Shown here one piece after another: positions 1 to 6,584 of a stretch of 8,561 nucleotides of DNA. The translations under genes and the position numbers were made by a program. Below the pieces are notes generated by a model that did no database searches, was not told the DNA's origin, and saw only the letters and a list, made by a program, of their open reading frames with translations. The stretch comes from Lachnospiraceae bacterium (GTDB taxonomy: Bacteria > Bacillota > Clostridia > Lachnospirales > Lachnospiraceae). Each line of letters opens with the position of its first letter. The first letter of the stretch is position 1. Location: the NCBI GenBank assembly GCA_014804495.1, contig JAAUZS010000128.1:5661-14221 (forward strand), written 5' to 3'.

Positions 1-1026
1 ATTGAAAGGATTCAGCAGACAGCGCGTGCAGTTGCGAAACTGGACGTTTTAACTTCACTTTCATATGTGGCGGAACGTAACAGATACGTCAGACCCACTT
101 TAAATGAAAAAGGCATAATTGATATTAAAGACGGCAGACATCCCGTAGTAGAGCAGATGATTCAAAATGATATGTTCATTTCCAACGATACTTATCTGGA
201 TAACGGAAAACATTGTATCGCCGTTATTACCGGTCCGAATATGGCAGGAAAATCAACATATATGCGTCAGACTGCATTGATTGTGCTGCTATCGCAGATT
301 GGCTCCTTTGTTCCAGCCGGAAAAGCCAATATCGGTATAGTTGACAGGATTTTTACGAGGGTAGGAGCATCCGATGACCTTGCAAGCGGTCAGTCCACTT
401 TCATGGTGGAGATGAATGAGGTCGCAAATATTCTCAGAAATGCAACATCCAACAGCCTTCTGGTACTTGATGAAATCGGACGGGGAACGTCTACTTTTGA
501 CGGTTTAAGCATCGCATGGGCAGTAATCGAGCATATAAGTAACCGTAAAATTCTGGGTGCCAAAACGCTTTTTGCCACTCATTATCATGAGTTGACTGAG
601 CTGGAAGGTAAGATGGACAATGTGAACAATTATTGCATTGCCGTAAAGGAAAAAGGCGATGATATTGTCTTCCTTCGTAAGATTATCAAAGGCGGTGCGG
701 ATAAGAGCTATGGCATTCAGGTTGCCAAGCTTGCCGGAGTGCCGGACATGGTAATCGACCGTGCTAAAGAAATTGTAAATCAACTTAGCGATAATGACAT
801 TACGGAAAAAGTACAGAATATTGAAATCAATATTAAAAATGAAAAAGTTAAGCCTGTAAAATATGATGAAGTGGATTTAGAGCAGATATCGCTTTTTGAT
901 ACGGTAAAAGATGAGGATGTGATTAAGGAACTTGAGGAAGTCGATGTTCAGAATCTGACTCCGATAGATGCGCTCAATACGTTGTACAGGCTGCAGAATA
1001 AGTTGAAAAACAGGTGGCGAAAATAA
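1..1026 (+). CDS. mutS: DNA mismatch repair ATPase MutS (5' end outside window)
   Basis: MutS binds base mismatches and small loops and recruits MutL in an ATP-dependent way. The reading frame is open from base 1, so the gene begins upstream; the GTG at 67 is an internal Val codon, not a start. About 341 C-terminal residues are visible, starting in the core/lever region ([11 protein letters not shown], then [10 protein letters not shown]). The ATPase domain shows the Walker A motif GPNMAGKST at 232-258, the Walker [14 protein letters not shown] with its Asp-Glu pair at 469-474, and the switch [11 protein letters not shown] with its His at 580. After the ATPase comes a charged stretch with QISLF (883-897), which fits a beta-clamp binding motif, and a final helical segment ([18 protein letters not shown]) typical of the MutS C-terminal dimerisation/tetramerisation region. 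It is followed by a repeat element and then mutL, the usual partner. Nothing looks broken. Confidence 0.97.
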   Translation: MERIQQTARAVAKLDVLTSLSYVAERNRYVRPTLNEKGIIDIKDGRHPVVEQMIQNDMFISNDTYLDNGKHCIAVITGPNMAGKSTYMRQTALIVLLSQIGSFVPAGKANIGIVDRIFTRVGASDDLASGQSTFMVEMNEVANILRNATSNSLLVLDEIGRGTSTFDGLSIAWAVIEHISNRKILGAKTLFATHYHELTELEGKMDNVNNYCIAVKEKGDDIVFLRKIIKGGADKSYGIQVAKLAGVPDMVIDRAKEIVNQLSDNDITEKVQNIEINIKNEKVKPVKYDEVDLEQISLFDTVKDEDVIKELEEVDVQNLTPIDALNTLYRLQNKLKNRWRK

Positions 1027-1052
1027 TTGCGAAACTGTATTTCTAACAGACC

Positions 1053-1237
1053 GTCGTACAATATATATAAATCAACGCAGGCACGCTTGCGCTGCATTCG
1101 CAGATAATTTACGAAGTAAATTTTCTGTTGAAGTAGCGGTACATAAGGTGCCAAAAAACGGCACCAAAAGTACAAGTCCACTTTCAGTGGACTACGGCGG
1201 CAGAGCACCTGCTTATGTTTTATATATATTGTACAAC
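1053..1237. repeat. 185-bp structured element with terminal inverted repeats (MITE-like or dispersed repeat)
   Basis: The left end 1053-1071 and the reverse complement of 1219-1237 agree at 18 of 19 bases (core GTACAATATATATAAA). The similarity continues imperfectly inward: GCAGG at 1077-1081 pairs with CCTGC at 1208-1212. Inside are three perfect hairpins: AATTTAC-gaa-GTAAATT (1107-1123), GGTGCC-aaaaaac-GGCACC (1147-1165) and AGTCCACT-ttc-AGTGGACT (1175-1193). A short CTGC-attc-GCAG hairpin lies at 1092-1103. No sensible protein is encoded on either strand, and no clear target-site duplication flanks the ends. A terminally inverted, hairpin-rich, non-coding block of this size between two core genes fits a MITE or a dispersed structured repeat. 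It could instead be a structured untranslated RNA of the mutS-mutL transcript. It overlaps the upstream extension of the mutL reading frame but not the true mutL gene. Confidence 0.72.
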
Positions 1238-1243
1238 TACATT

Positions 1244-1272
1244 TTGGAAACGGATATTTTCACGATTATTAA
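1244..1272 (+). promoter_or_regulatory. Weak candidate promoter for mutL-miaA
   Basis: TTGGAA (1244-1249) and TATTAA (1267-1272) are separated by 17 bases, each matching four of six sigma-A consensus positions. It sits just downstream of the inverted-repeat element and about 30 bases before the mutL start. The placement is reasonable for re-initiating transcription after the 278-base gap, but the match is weak and such matches are common in AT-rich DNA. Confidence 0.22.
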
Positions 1273-1292
1273 AACATAGTGTAAAAAAGAGT

Positions 1293-1297
1293 AAAGG
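1293..1297 (+). promoter_or_regulatory. Ribosome binding site that fixes the mutL start
   Basis: AAAGG lies 7 bases before the ATG at 1305. The in-frame ATG at 1215, 30 codons upstream, has no purine-rich site before it and lies inside the repeat element, so 1305 is the supported start. Confidence 0.7.
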
Positions 1298-1304
1298 TAT
1301 TAGG

Positions 1305-3302
1305 ATGAAAATCAATATATTAGATAATCAAACAATAGATAAGATTGCAGCAGGGGAGGTCGTGGAGAGGCCTGCGAGCGTGGTAAAGGAGCTGGTGGAG
1401 AATGCTATTGATTCCGGGGCTGACGCTGTTACGGTGGAAATAAAGGATGGCGGGATTTCACTTATCAGGGTTACAGATAACGGAAGCGGAATAGAAAGGT
1501 CGCAGATAAGGAATGCTTTTTTAAGGCATGCTACCAGTAAAATTGTGTCTGCTGATGATTTGACCGAATTGGTCAGTCTGGGGTTTCGCGGCGAGGCGTT
1601 GGCGAGTATTGCGGCAGTTTCTATGGTTGAGGCTATATCCAAAGTGGAAGAAGATTTGACGGGCGTTCGTTATGTAATAGAAGGCGGCGTGGAGAAAGAG
1701 TTTCAAGAAGTCGGAGTTCCGAACGGTACGACGATGATAGTACGGAATCTTTTCTATAACACGCTTCCACGTAAAAAATTCTTAAAGCAGCCGCAGACGG
1801 AGGGCTCATATGTGGTGGACCTGATGGAGCATCTTGCGCTGTCACACCCACAGATTGCTTTTAATTTCATAATAAATAATCAGAACAGATTCCATACTTC
1901 CGGAAATAATGATTTAAAAGAGATTATTTACCGTATATACGGGAAAGATATTGTAAAAGAGCTTAATGAAATCCATATTGAAAGAGAAGGCTTTTCAATT
2001 GACGGTTTTTTAGGGAAACCGGTAATAAACCGTTCAAACAGGAATTATGAGCTTTTTTATATCAACGGTAGATATATTAAGAGCAGCCTGCTCAGCAAGG
2101 CTGTAGAAGATGGTTATAAAGAATATCTTATGCAACATAAATTTCCGTTCTGTGTTCTGCATTTTAACATTGACACAAAACGAATTGATGTCAATGTTCA
2201 TCCTGCAAAAATGGAAGTGAAAATTGCAGGAGAGCAGGAGTTTTATGAGCTGGTACGCGATATCATATTTAATTTTCTGCACGAACAGGAAATGATACCG
2301 GAGGTAACGTTTGAAAATAATGGGGCAAAGAATAGTTCAACAAAAAATGAAACGAAGTCCCCTAAAGCGCCGGCAGCGCCCGAACCATTCGAAGCAGTAA
2401 GGATTGAAAAAGAAAGGTTTAAAGCGAGTGTTGATACGGCTGCTACGGCTGATGCAGTTGATACAGGTTTAGTTCATGAGCCTGTAAATTATATGAAAAA
2501 AGACAGTACGACGACGGCATCGACGCAACCCATTCAAAAAGAGAACGAGCGATTGGATGAATCAAAAGATGCGCATATGACTGCATCTGCCTTTAAGTCT
2601 GAACAGCAACAGACAGATACATCTGCTTCTATGACTGAACAGACTAAGTCACCTATATCAGTATCCAAGCCCGAACAACTCGAATTATTTGACGACAAAC
2701 TTCTCAGTGCAAAAGCAAGGGAGCATTATGAAATAATCGGGCAGGTTTTTGATACATACTGGCTGGTTTCCTATCAGGATAAGCTTATGATTATAGACCA
2801 GCATGCCGCACATGAGAAAGTTAAGTATGAACGCCTTATTAAGCAGTTCAATGAAAAAAACATTGTTTCGCAGAGTCTTAATCCGCCGGCTGTTATTACA
2901 TTAAACGGCAGGGAAAAAGCCTGTCTTATGCAGAATATGGAGCACTTTGAAGCCCTCGGTTTTGTAATTGAGGAATTTGGCGGCAATGATTATGCGCTTG
3001 TCAGCGTTCCTATGGATTTATATGGATACAGGGAAACGGAATTACTCTATGAGCTGTTGGATGAGTTATCTGATGAGAATGTTTCCGGTACTCCTGAAAG
3101 TATAAGGATTAAAATTGCTACGATGGCATGTAAGGCGGCAGTTAAGGGCAATATGCGCATCTCAAAAGCTGAAATGGAAGCCTTGATTGACGAGCTGCTT
3201 TCTTTGGATAATCCATACAATTGTCCTCACGGCAGGCCGACCATCATTTCCATGAGTAAGTATGAACTTGAAAAGAAATTTAAAAGGATTGTTACAATAT
3301 GA
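1305..3302 (+). CDS. mutL: DNA mismatch repair endonuclease MutL
   Basis: MutL is the ATP-driven partner of MutS and, in bacteria without MutH, the enzyme that nicks the strand to be repaired. The product is 665 aa. The open frame runs 30 codons further upstream, but family members start at this motif (MKINILDNQTIDKIAAGEVV) and only this ATG has a ribosome binding site. The N-terminal GHKL ATPase shows E29 and N33, D58-NGSG, GFRGEAL at 93-99 and the conserved Lys of VHPAK at 302. A Ser/Thr/Gln/Glu-rich linker spans roughly 335-460 and ends in QLELF (458-462), a likely clamp-binding motif. The C-terminal domain has the metal-binding endonuclease motif DQHAAHEKVKYE (D498, H500, E504), then ACKAAVKGN and CPHGRP (C640, H642). 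It is slightly longer than Bacillus MutL because of the linker. Its stop overlaps the miaA start (ATGA), implying translational coupling. Confidence 0.97.
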   Translation: MKINILDNQTIDKIAAGEVVERPASVVKELVENAIDSGADAVTVEIKDGGISLIRVTDNGSGIERSQIRNAFLRHATSKIVSADDLTELVSLGFRGEALASIAAVSMVEAISKVEEDLTGVRYVIEGGVEKEFQEVGVPNGTTMIVRNLFYNTLPRKKFLKQPQTEGSYVVDLMEHLALSHPQIAFNFIINNQNRFHTSGNNDLKEIIYRIYGKDIVKELNEIHIEREGFSIDGFLGKPVINRSNRNYELFYINGRYIKSSLLSKAVEDGYKEYLMQHKFPFCVLHFNIDTKRIDVNVHPAKMEVKIAGEQEFYELVRDIIFNFLHEQEMIPEVTFENNGAKNSSTKNETKSPKAPAAPEPFEAVRIEKERFKASVDTAATADAVDTGLVHEPVNYMKKDSTTTASTQPIQKENERLDESKDAHMTASAFKSEQQQTDTSASMTEQTKSPISVSKPEQLELFDDKLLSAKAREHYEIIGQVFDTYWLVSYQDKLMIIDQHAAHEKVKYERLIKQFNEKNIVSQSLNPPAVITLNGREKACLMQNMEHFEALGFVIEEFGGNDYALVSVPMDLYGYRETELLYELLDELSDENVSGTPESIRIKIATMACKAAVKGNMRISKAEMEALIDELLSLDNPYNCPHGRPTIISMSKYELEKKFKRIVTI

Positions 3303-4285
3303 AACCTTTAATAATTTTGACAGGACCGACAGCCGCGGGCAAATCTGCCTTATCAATTTCACTGGCAAAAGCTATAGGCGGGGAAATAATTTCCGCCGAT
3401 TCCATGCAGGTGTATAAATACATGGATATCGGCTCTGCCAAAATCACTAAAGAAGAAATGTCAGGCATATCGCATCATCTGATTGACGTATTAGAGCCTA
3501 CGGAAGAATTTAATGTTGTCAGATTCCAGTCTATGGCAAAGGAAGCCATGAGTAGAATATATAGCAGCGGAAAAATCCCGATTATAGTGGGAGGAACAGG
3601 CTTCTATATACAGTCAGTTCTCTATGATATTGATTTTGCGGAAACTGACGAAGATGAAGCATTCAGACAGCATTTAGAAGACATTGCAAAAGAACAGGGG
3701 TGCGAAGTCCTTTTTGAAAGGCTGCGCAAAATAGACCCTAAATCCTGTGAAATTATCCATGCTAACAATGTAAAGCGTGTAATCCGGGCAATTGAATTTT
3801 ATGAAAAGACAGGGAAACCTATTTCAGAACATAACGAAGAGCAGCATGAAAAGAGAGCTCCGTATAATTTTGCATATTTTGTTTTAACTGATGAAAGAAG
3901 CATATTGTATGATAAAATTGACAGGCGAGTAGATGAGATGATAAAAAAGGGGCTTGTCGAAGAGGTAAGACGCCTTAAAGATATGGGCTGCACTAAAGAT
4001 TTAGTTTCGATGCAGGGGCTTGGATATAAAGAGATATTGGAATATCTGGAAGGCGATTGTACATTGGAAGACGCTGTTTACAGGATCAAGCGGGATACAA
4101 GGCATTTTGCGAAGCGGCAGCTTACGTGGTTTCGCAGGGAGAGAGAGGTTGTCTGGGTTTCTAGGGAGGATTTCAGAGAAAACAGAGAAAATGCACGTAC
4201 GGGGAATTTTAATCAGGACAGTGAGATTTTGGAGTATATGATAAAGATATTGGCGGATAAAGAGATTGTGCAGGGCTTGAAATAA
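3299..4285 (+). CDS. miaA: tRNA dimethylallyltransferase MiaA
   Basis: MiaA transfers a dimethylallyl group from dimethylallyl diphosphate to N6 of A37 in tRNAs reading codons that begin with U, which supports codon pairing and frame keeping. The 328-aa product has the P-loop GPTAAGKS at 9-16, the ISADSMQVYKYMDIGSAK segment (D34, Q37) that holds substrate and the A37 loop, GGTGFYIQSVLY, NVKRVIRAIEFYEKTGKPIS, and the C-terminal QGLGYKEI and TRHFAKRQLTWFRR blocks. Length is slightly above the usual 300-320. Its ATG overlaps the mutL TGA by four bases and has AAAAGGA (3282-3288) ten bases upstream, so the two are probably one transcript. In many Firmicutes hfq follows; here a Fic gene follows and no hfq-like frame is seen. 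Confidence 0.97.
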   Translation: MKPLIILTGPTAAGKSALSISLAKAIGGEIISADSMQVYKYMDIGSAKITKEEMSGISHHLIDVLEPTEEFNVVRFQSMAKEAMSRIYSSGKIPIIVGGTGFYIQSVLYDIDFAETDEDEAFRQHLEDIAKEQGCEVLFERLRKIDPKSCEIIHANNVKRVIRAIEFYEKTGKPISEHNEEQHEKRAPYNFAYFVLTDERSILYDKIDRRVDEMIKKGLVEEVRRLKDMGCTKDLVSMQGLGYKEILEYLEGDCTLEDAVYRIKRDTRHFAKRQLTWFRREREVVWVSREDFRENRENARTGNFNQDSEILEYMIKILADKEIVQGLK

Positions 4286-4317
4286 TGGTTTTGTGAATTA
4301 AAGTAAGGAGCGATAGC

Positions 4318-5058
4318 ATGGACAATGATGCAAGAAATGATTTTCTTAACTTTCTTTATGATAGATTCAAGATAGAAAAAGAAAAATTTGACAGATCAGG
4401 GGTGTATGCATATACACAGAGATTGCTTGCTTATAATTCAAATAAAATTGAAGGAAGTACTCTTACTGAAGAGCAGACCGCATCTTTATTTGATAATGGA
4501 ACTTTACCGAAATCAGATGATTATTATAGGGCAAAAGATGTTGAGGAGATGAATGGTCATTTTCTCATGTTTAATAGAATGTTGGATACTCTGAGTGAGT
4601 CGTTATCTCAAAAGTTGATAAAACAGTTCCATTATGAATTGAAATCCGGAGTATTTGAGGATCGTGCAAATGGATATGCTATCGGAGATTATAAGAAGCG
4701 TCCTAATATGATTGGAATGTATCAGACTGTAAGACCGGAGAATGTTGAATGGGAAATGTGCTTATTAATGGACTGGTATGAAAATCAGGAGGTAAATATA
4801 TCTGTATTAGCTGAGTATCATGCAAGATATGAGAGCATTCATCCGTTTCAGGACGGTAATGGAAGGACAGGTAGATTGATTCTTTTTAGGGAATGTCTGA
4901 AGAATAAAATTGTGCCGGTTGTGATTGAGGATGCTAATAGAAACGAGTATCTGGATGCATTGAAAGAGTATAGAGAAGGGCAGAAGTTAAATAAGCTGAT
5001 TGAACTTTTCGAGAATGAACAGCGGTTTTATTTTGAGAAGTGTAAGTATTTTATGTAA
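4318..5058 (+). CDS. Fic-domain protein, self-inhibited (class II) type
   Basis: Fic enzymes usually move AMP from ATP to a hydroxyl of a target protein; the target here cannot be read from sequence. The 246-aa product carries the full active-site motif HPFQDGNGRTGR at 175-186, with catalytic H175, D179, N181 and R186 present. Near the N-terminus, S41-NKI-E45-G46 fits the (S/T)xxxE(G/N) inhibitory helix of class II Fic proteins, in which the Glu blocks ATP. No signal peptide, membrane segment or extra DNA-binding domain is apparent, and no separate antitoxin gene is adjacent. AAGGAG (4305-4310) lies 7 bases before the ATG. The gene sits 32 bases after miaA and 43 before the next gene. By hand count 4321-4800 is about 34% GC, while sampled lines of the neighbours are 42-51%. 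Thirteen of 16 Arg codons are AGA/AGG, against 8 of 14 in the next gene. This suggests an acquired gene. Function beyond AMP transfer is unknown. Confidence 0.93.
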   Translation: MDNDARNDFLNFLYDRFKIEKEKFDRSGVYAYTQRLLAYNSNKIEGSTLTEEQTASLFDNGTLPKSDDYYRAKDVEEMNGHFLMFNRMLDTLSESLSQKLIKQFHYELKSGVFEDRANGYAIGDYKKRPNMIGMYQTVRPENVEWEMCLLMDWYENQEVNISVLAEYHARYESIHPFQDGNGRTGRLILFRECLKNKIVPVVIEDANRNEYLDALKEYREGQKLNKLIELFENEQRFYFEKCKYFM

Positions 5059-5063
5059 ACTTG

Positions 5064-5080
5064 ATATTGTACAACAGACT
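5064..5080 (+). repeat. Solo copy of the upstream element's terminal repeat
   Basis: ATATTGTACAAC at 5064-5075 is identical to 1226-1237, the right end of the 185-bp element. Read to 5080 it also matches 14 of 17 bases of the reverse-complemented left end including its outer flank. It lies in the short gap between the Fic gene and the PLP enzyme gene. No partner end is visible before fic. It may be a remnant of another copy, or chance. Confidence 0.4.
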
Positions 5081-5088
5081 AAAAGGAG
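5081..5088 (+). promoter_or_regulatory. Distant ribosome binding site of the PLP enzyme gene
   Basis: AAAAGGAG is a strong Shine-Dalgarno match but is 13 bases from the ATG at 5102, longer than the usual 5-10. An in-frame TAA at 5096-5098 rules out an earlier start, so 5102 stands. Confidence 0.65.
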
Positions 5089-5101
5089 TATAAATTAAAC
5101 A

Positions 5102-6442
5102 ATGGAAGATAATATATCAAATAATATTAACCTTAAAGAGCAGTACAGCCAATTCGGTATATCTGTTCAGGTTCTTGATTTTTGCACAGGAATCCTTGAT
5201 ACTTTAAAGGAAAGATTTCAAAAGATAGACGAAATAGCAGAATATAATCAGCTTAAAGTAATCCATGCCATGCAGGAATGCAGAGTCAGTGAGGCGTGTC
5301 TTCTGGGTACGACCGGATATGGTTACAATGATTTGGGAAGAGATACGCTTGAAAAAGTGTATGCGAAAGTTTTTCATACGGAAGATGCTCTTGTTCGTCC
5401 ACAGATAACCTGTGGAACTCATGCGCTGGCACTTGCGCTTATGAGTAACCTGCGTCCCGGAGATGAGTTGCTTTCTCCTGTCGGAAAGCCGTATGACACA
5501 TTGGAAGAGGTTATAGGTATACGTGAGTCCAAAGGCTCGTTAAAAGAGTATGGTATCACATACAGGCAGGTAGATTTGCTTGATGACGGCAGTTTTGATT
5601 ATGAAGCAATCCGTGCCGCAGTCAATGAAAAGACGAAGTTAGTTACAATTCAACGCTCCAAAGGATATCAGACAAGACCAACGTTATCAGTCGCTGCTAT
5701 AGGAGAACTTATTTCTTTTATAAAGAAGATTAAGCCTGATATCATATGCATGGTAGATAACTGCTATGGCGAATTTGTGGAAACGATAGAGCCAAGTGAT
5801 GTGGGAGCTGATATGGTCGTTGGCTCGCTTATTAAGAATCCCGGCGGCGGTCTTGCACCGATTGGCGGTTATATTGCAGGCAGAAAAGATTGCGTGGAAA
5901 ATGCAGCATATCGTCTTACTTCTCCCGGACTTGGCAAGGAAGTAGGAGCTTCGCTTGGCGTCATGACATCTTTTTATCAGGGTTTGTTTCTTGCGCCGAC
6001 CGTTACTGCGAGCGCATTAAAAGGAGCTATTTTTGCTGCAAACATATATGAAAAGCTTGGTTTTCCGGTAATTCCAAACTCAACTGAGGACAGGCATGAT
6101 ATTATTCAGGCTGTTACATTTGGTACGCCGGAAGGTGTCATTGCTTTTTGTCAGGGTATACAGGCGGCGGCTTCGGTGGACAGTCATGTAACTCCTGAAC
6201 CGTGGGATATGCCGGGATATGATTCACAGGTTATCATGGCGGCGGGAGCTTTTGTTTCAGGCTCATCCATCGAACTTAGCGCAGACGGACCGATTGCTCC
6301 GCCTTATGCAGTGTATTTTCAGGGTGGATTGACTTGGCCGCATGCTAAATTGGGGATTATGAAATCATTGCAGAATTTGATAGACAGAGGAATTATTTCC
6401 GAATTAAAAATTAATTCTGTCCAGATATTGACAAATTCATAA
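5102..6442 (+). CDS. PLP-dependent methionine gamma-lyase/aluminium resistance family protein (YnbB-like)
   Basis: This belongs to the fold-type I PLP enzymes named in databases after methionine gamma-lyase or aluminium resistance protein (B. subtilis YnbB). Members are widespread in Firmicutes beside miaA/hfq, but their real substrate is poorly known, so the lyase name should be read as a family label. The 446-aa product shows the family signatures CLLGTTGYGYNDLGRD and RPQITCGTHALALAL near the N-terminus, the cofactor-binding Asp in MVDNCYGEF (D219), and the likely Schiff-base lysine in SLIKNPGGGLAPIGGYIAG (K245). The C-terminal domain ends with PYAVYFQGGLTWPHAKLGI. No signal peptide or membrane segment is seen. 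It is probably transcribed with the genes before it, since the gap after fic is only 43 bases with no terminator. Its last codons overlap the promoter of the L21 operon. Confidence 0.9.
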   Translation: MEDNISNNINLKEQYSQFGISVQVLDFCTGILDTLKERFQKIDEIAEYNQLKVIHAMQECRVSEACLLGTTGYGYNDLGRDTLEKVYAKVFHTEDALVRPQITCGTHALALALMSNLRPGDELLSPVGKPYDTLEEVIGIRESKGSLKEYGITYRQVDLLDDGSFDYEAIRAAVNEKTKLVTIQRSKGYQTRPTLSVAAIGELISFIKKIKPDIICMVDNCYGEFVETIEPSDVGADMVVGSLIKNPGGGLAPIGGYIAGRKDCVENAAYRLTSPGLGKEVGASLGVMTSFYQGLFLAPTVTASALKGAIFAANIYEKLGFPVIPNSTEDRHDIIQAVTFGTPEGVIAFCQGIQAAASVDSHVTPEPWDMPGYDSQVIMAAGAFVSGSSIELSADGPIAPPYAVYFQGGLTWPHAKLGIMKSLQNLIDRGIISELKINSVQILTNS

Positions 6443-6456
6443 ATAAAGTATAAAAT
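6428..6456 (+). promoter_or_regulatory. Sigma-A promoter of the rplU-prp-rpmA operon
   Basis: A perfect -35 TTGACA (6428-6433) is followed after 17 bases by TAAAAT (6451-6456), five of six matches to the -10 consensus. The -35 box lies inside the last codons of the preceding gene and the -10 just after its stop codon. Transcription would begin near 6462-6464, giving an untranslated leader of about 120 bases before rplU. Confidence 0.75.
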
Positions 6457-6461
6457 ATCAG

Positions 6462-6584
6462 AGTATGCCGCACGGCGAGGTATAAGTATGCCCCAATATA
6501 TGCATATTTAATTAATATTTATATATTCGGACGTCACCGAAGCGGGCGAGTAAAGTGGATTAAGTTCCATGAAGGAGGTGCCAT
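6462..6584 (+). promoter_or_regulatory. Ribosomal protein L21 leader RNA
   Basis: This non-coding stretch between a strong promoter and rplU has the position and structured content of the Firmicutes L21 leader, a cis-regulatory RNA thought to control the L21-L27 operon. Visible structure: AGTATGCC occurs twice (6462-6469, 6485-6492), and both copies can pair with GGTATA (6479-6484). A 14-bp AT-rich hairpin has arms 6495-6508 and 6514-6527, with one mismatch and one G-U. A small TCGG/CCGA hairpin lies at 6527-6540. The leader ends in the strong AAGGAGGTG (6572-6580) before the rplU ATG. Assignment rests on position and structure; a covariance-model search was not possible. Confidence 0.7.

Noticed and set aside
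67..69. GTG as a start of a short MutS-like gene.
   Set aside because: The same frame is open and MutS-like back to base 1, so the gene is cut by the window edge and this codon is internal.
1107..1125. AT-rich hairpin AATTTAC/GTAAATT followed by TT as a terminator for mutS.
   Set aside because: The stem has few GC pairs and the T-run is too short. It is better seen as part of the inverted-repeat element.
948..1208. An 86-codon minus-strand open frame over the mutS end and the repeat element.
   Set aside because: It overlaps mutS antisense, its sequence follows the hairpin repeat, and it has no family features. It is a by-product of the repeat.
4020..4241. A 73-codon + strand open frame inside miaA.
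   Set aside because: It is an out-of-frame shadow of the conserved MiaA C-terminal region, with no family features.
5067..5094. TTGTAC and TATAAA with 16-base spacing as a promoter for the PLP enzyme gene.
   Set aside because: The -35 matches only three of six positions, and transcription would start at the start codon, losing the good ribosome binding site.
4286..5101. A toxin-antitoxin pair around fic.
   Set aside because: Gaps of 32 and 43 bases leave no room for an antitoxin gene, and the inhibitory motif is within the Fic protein itself.
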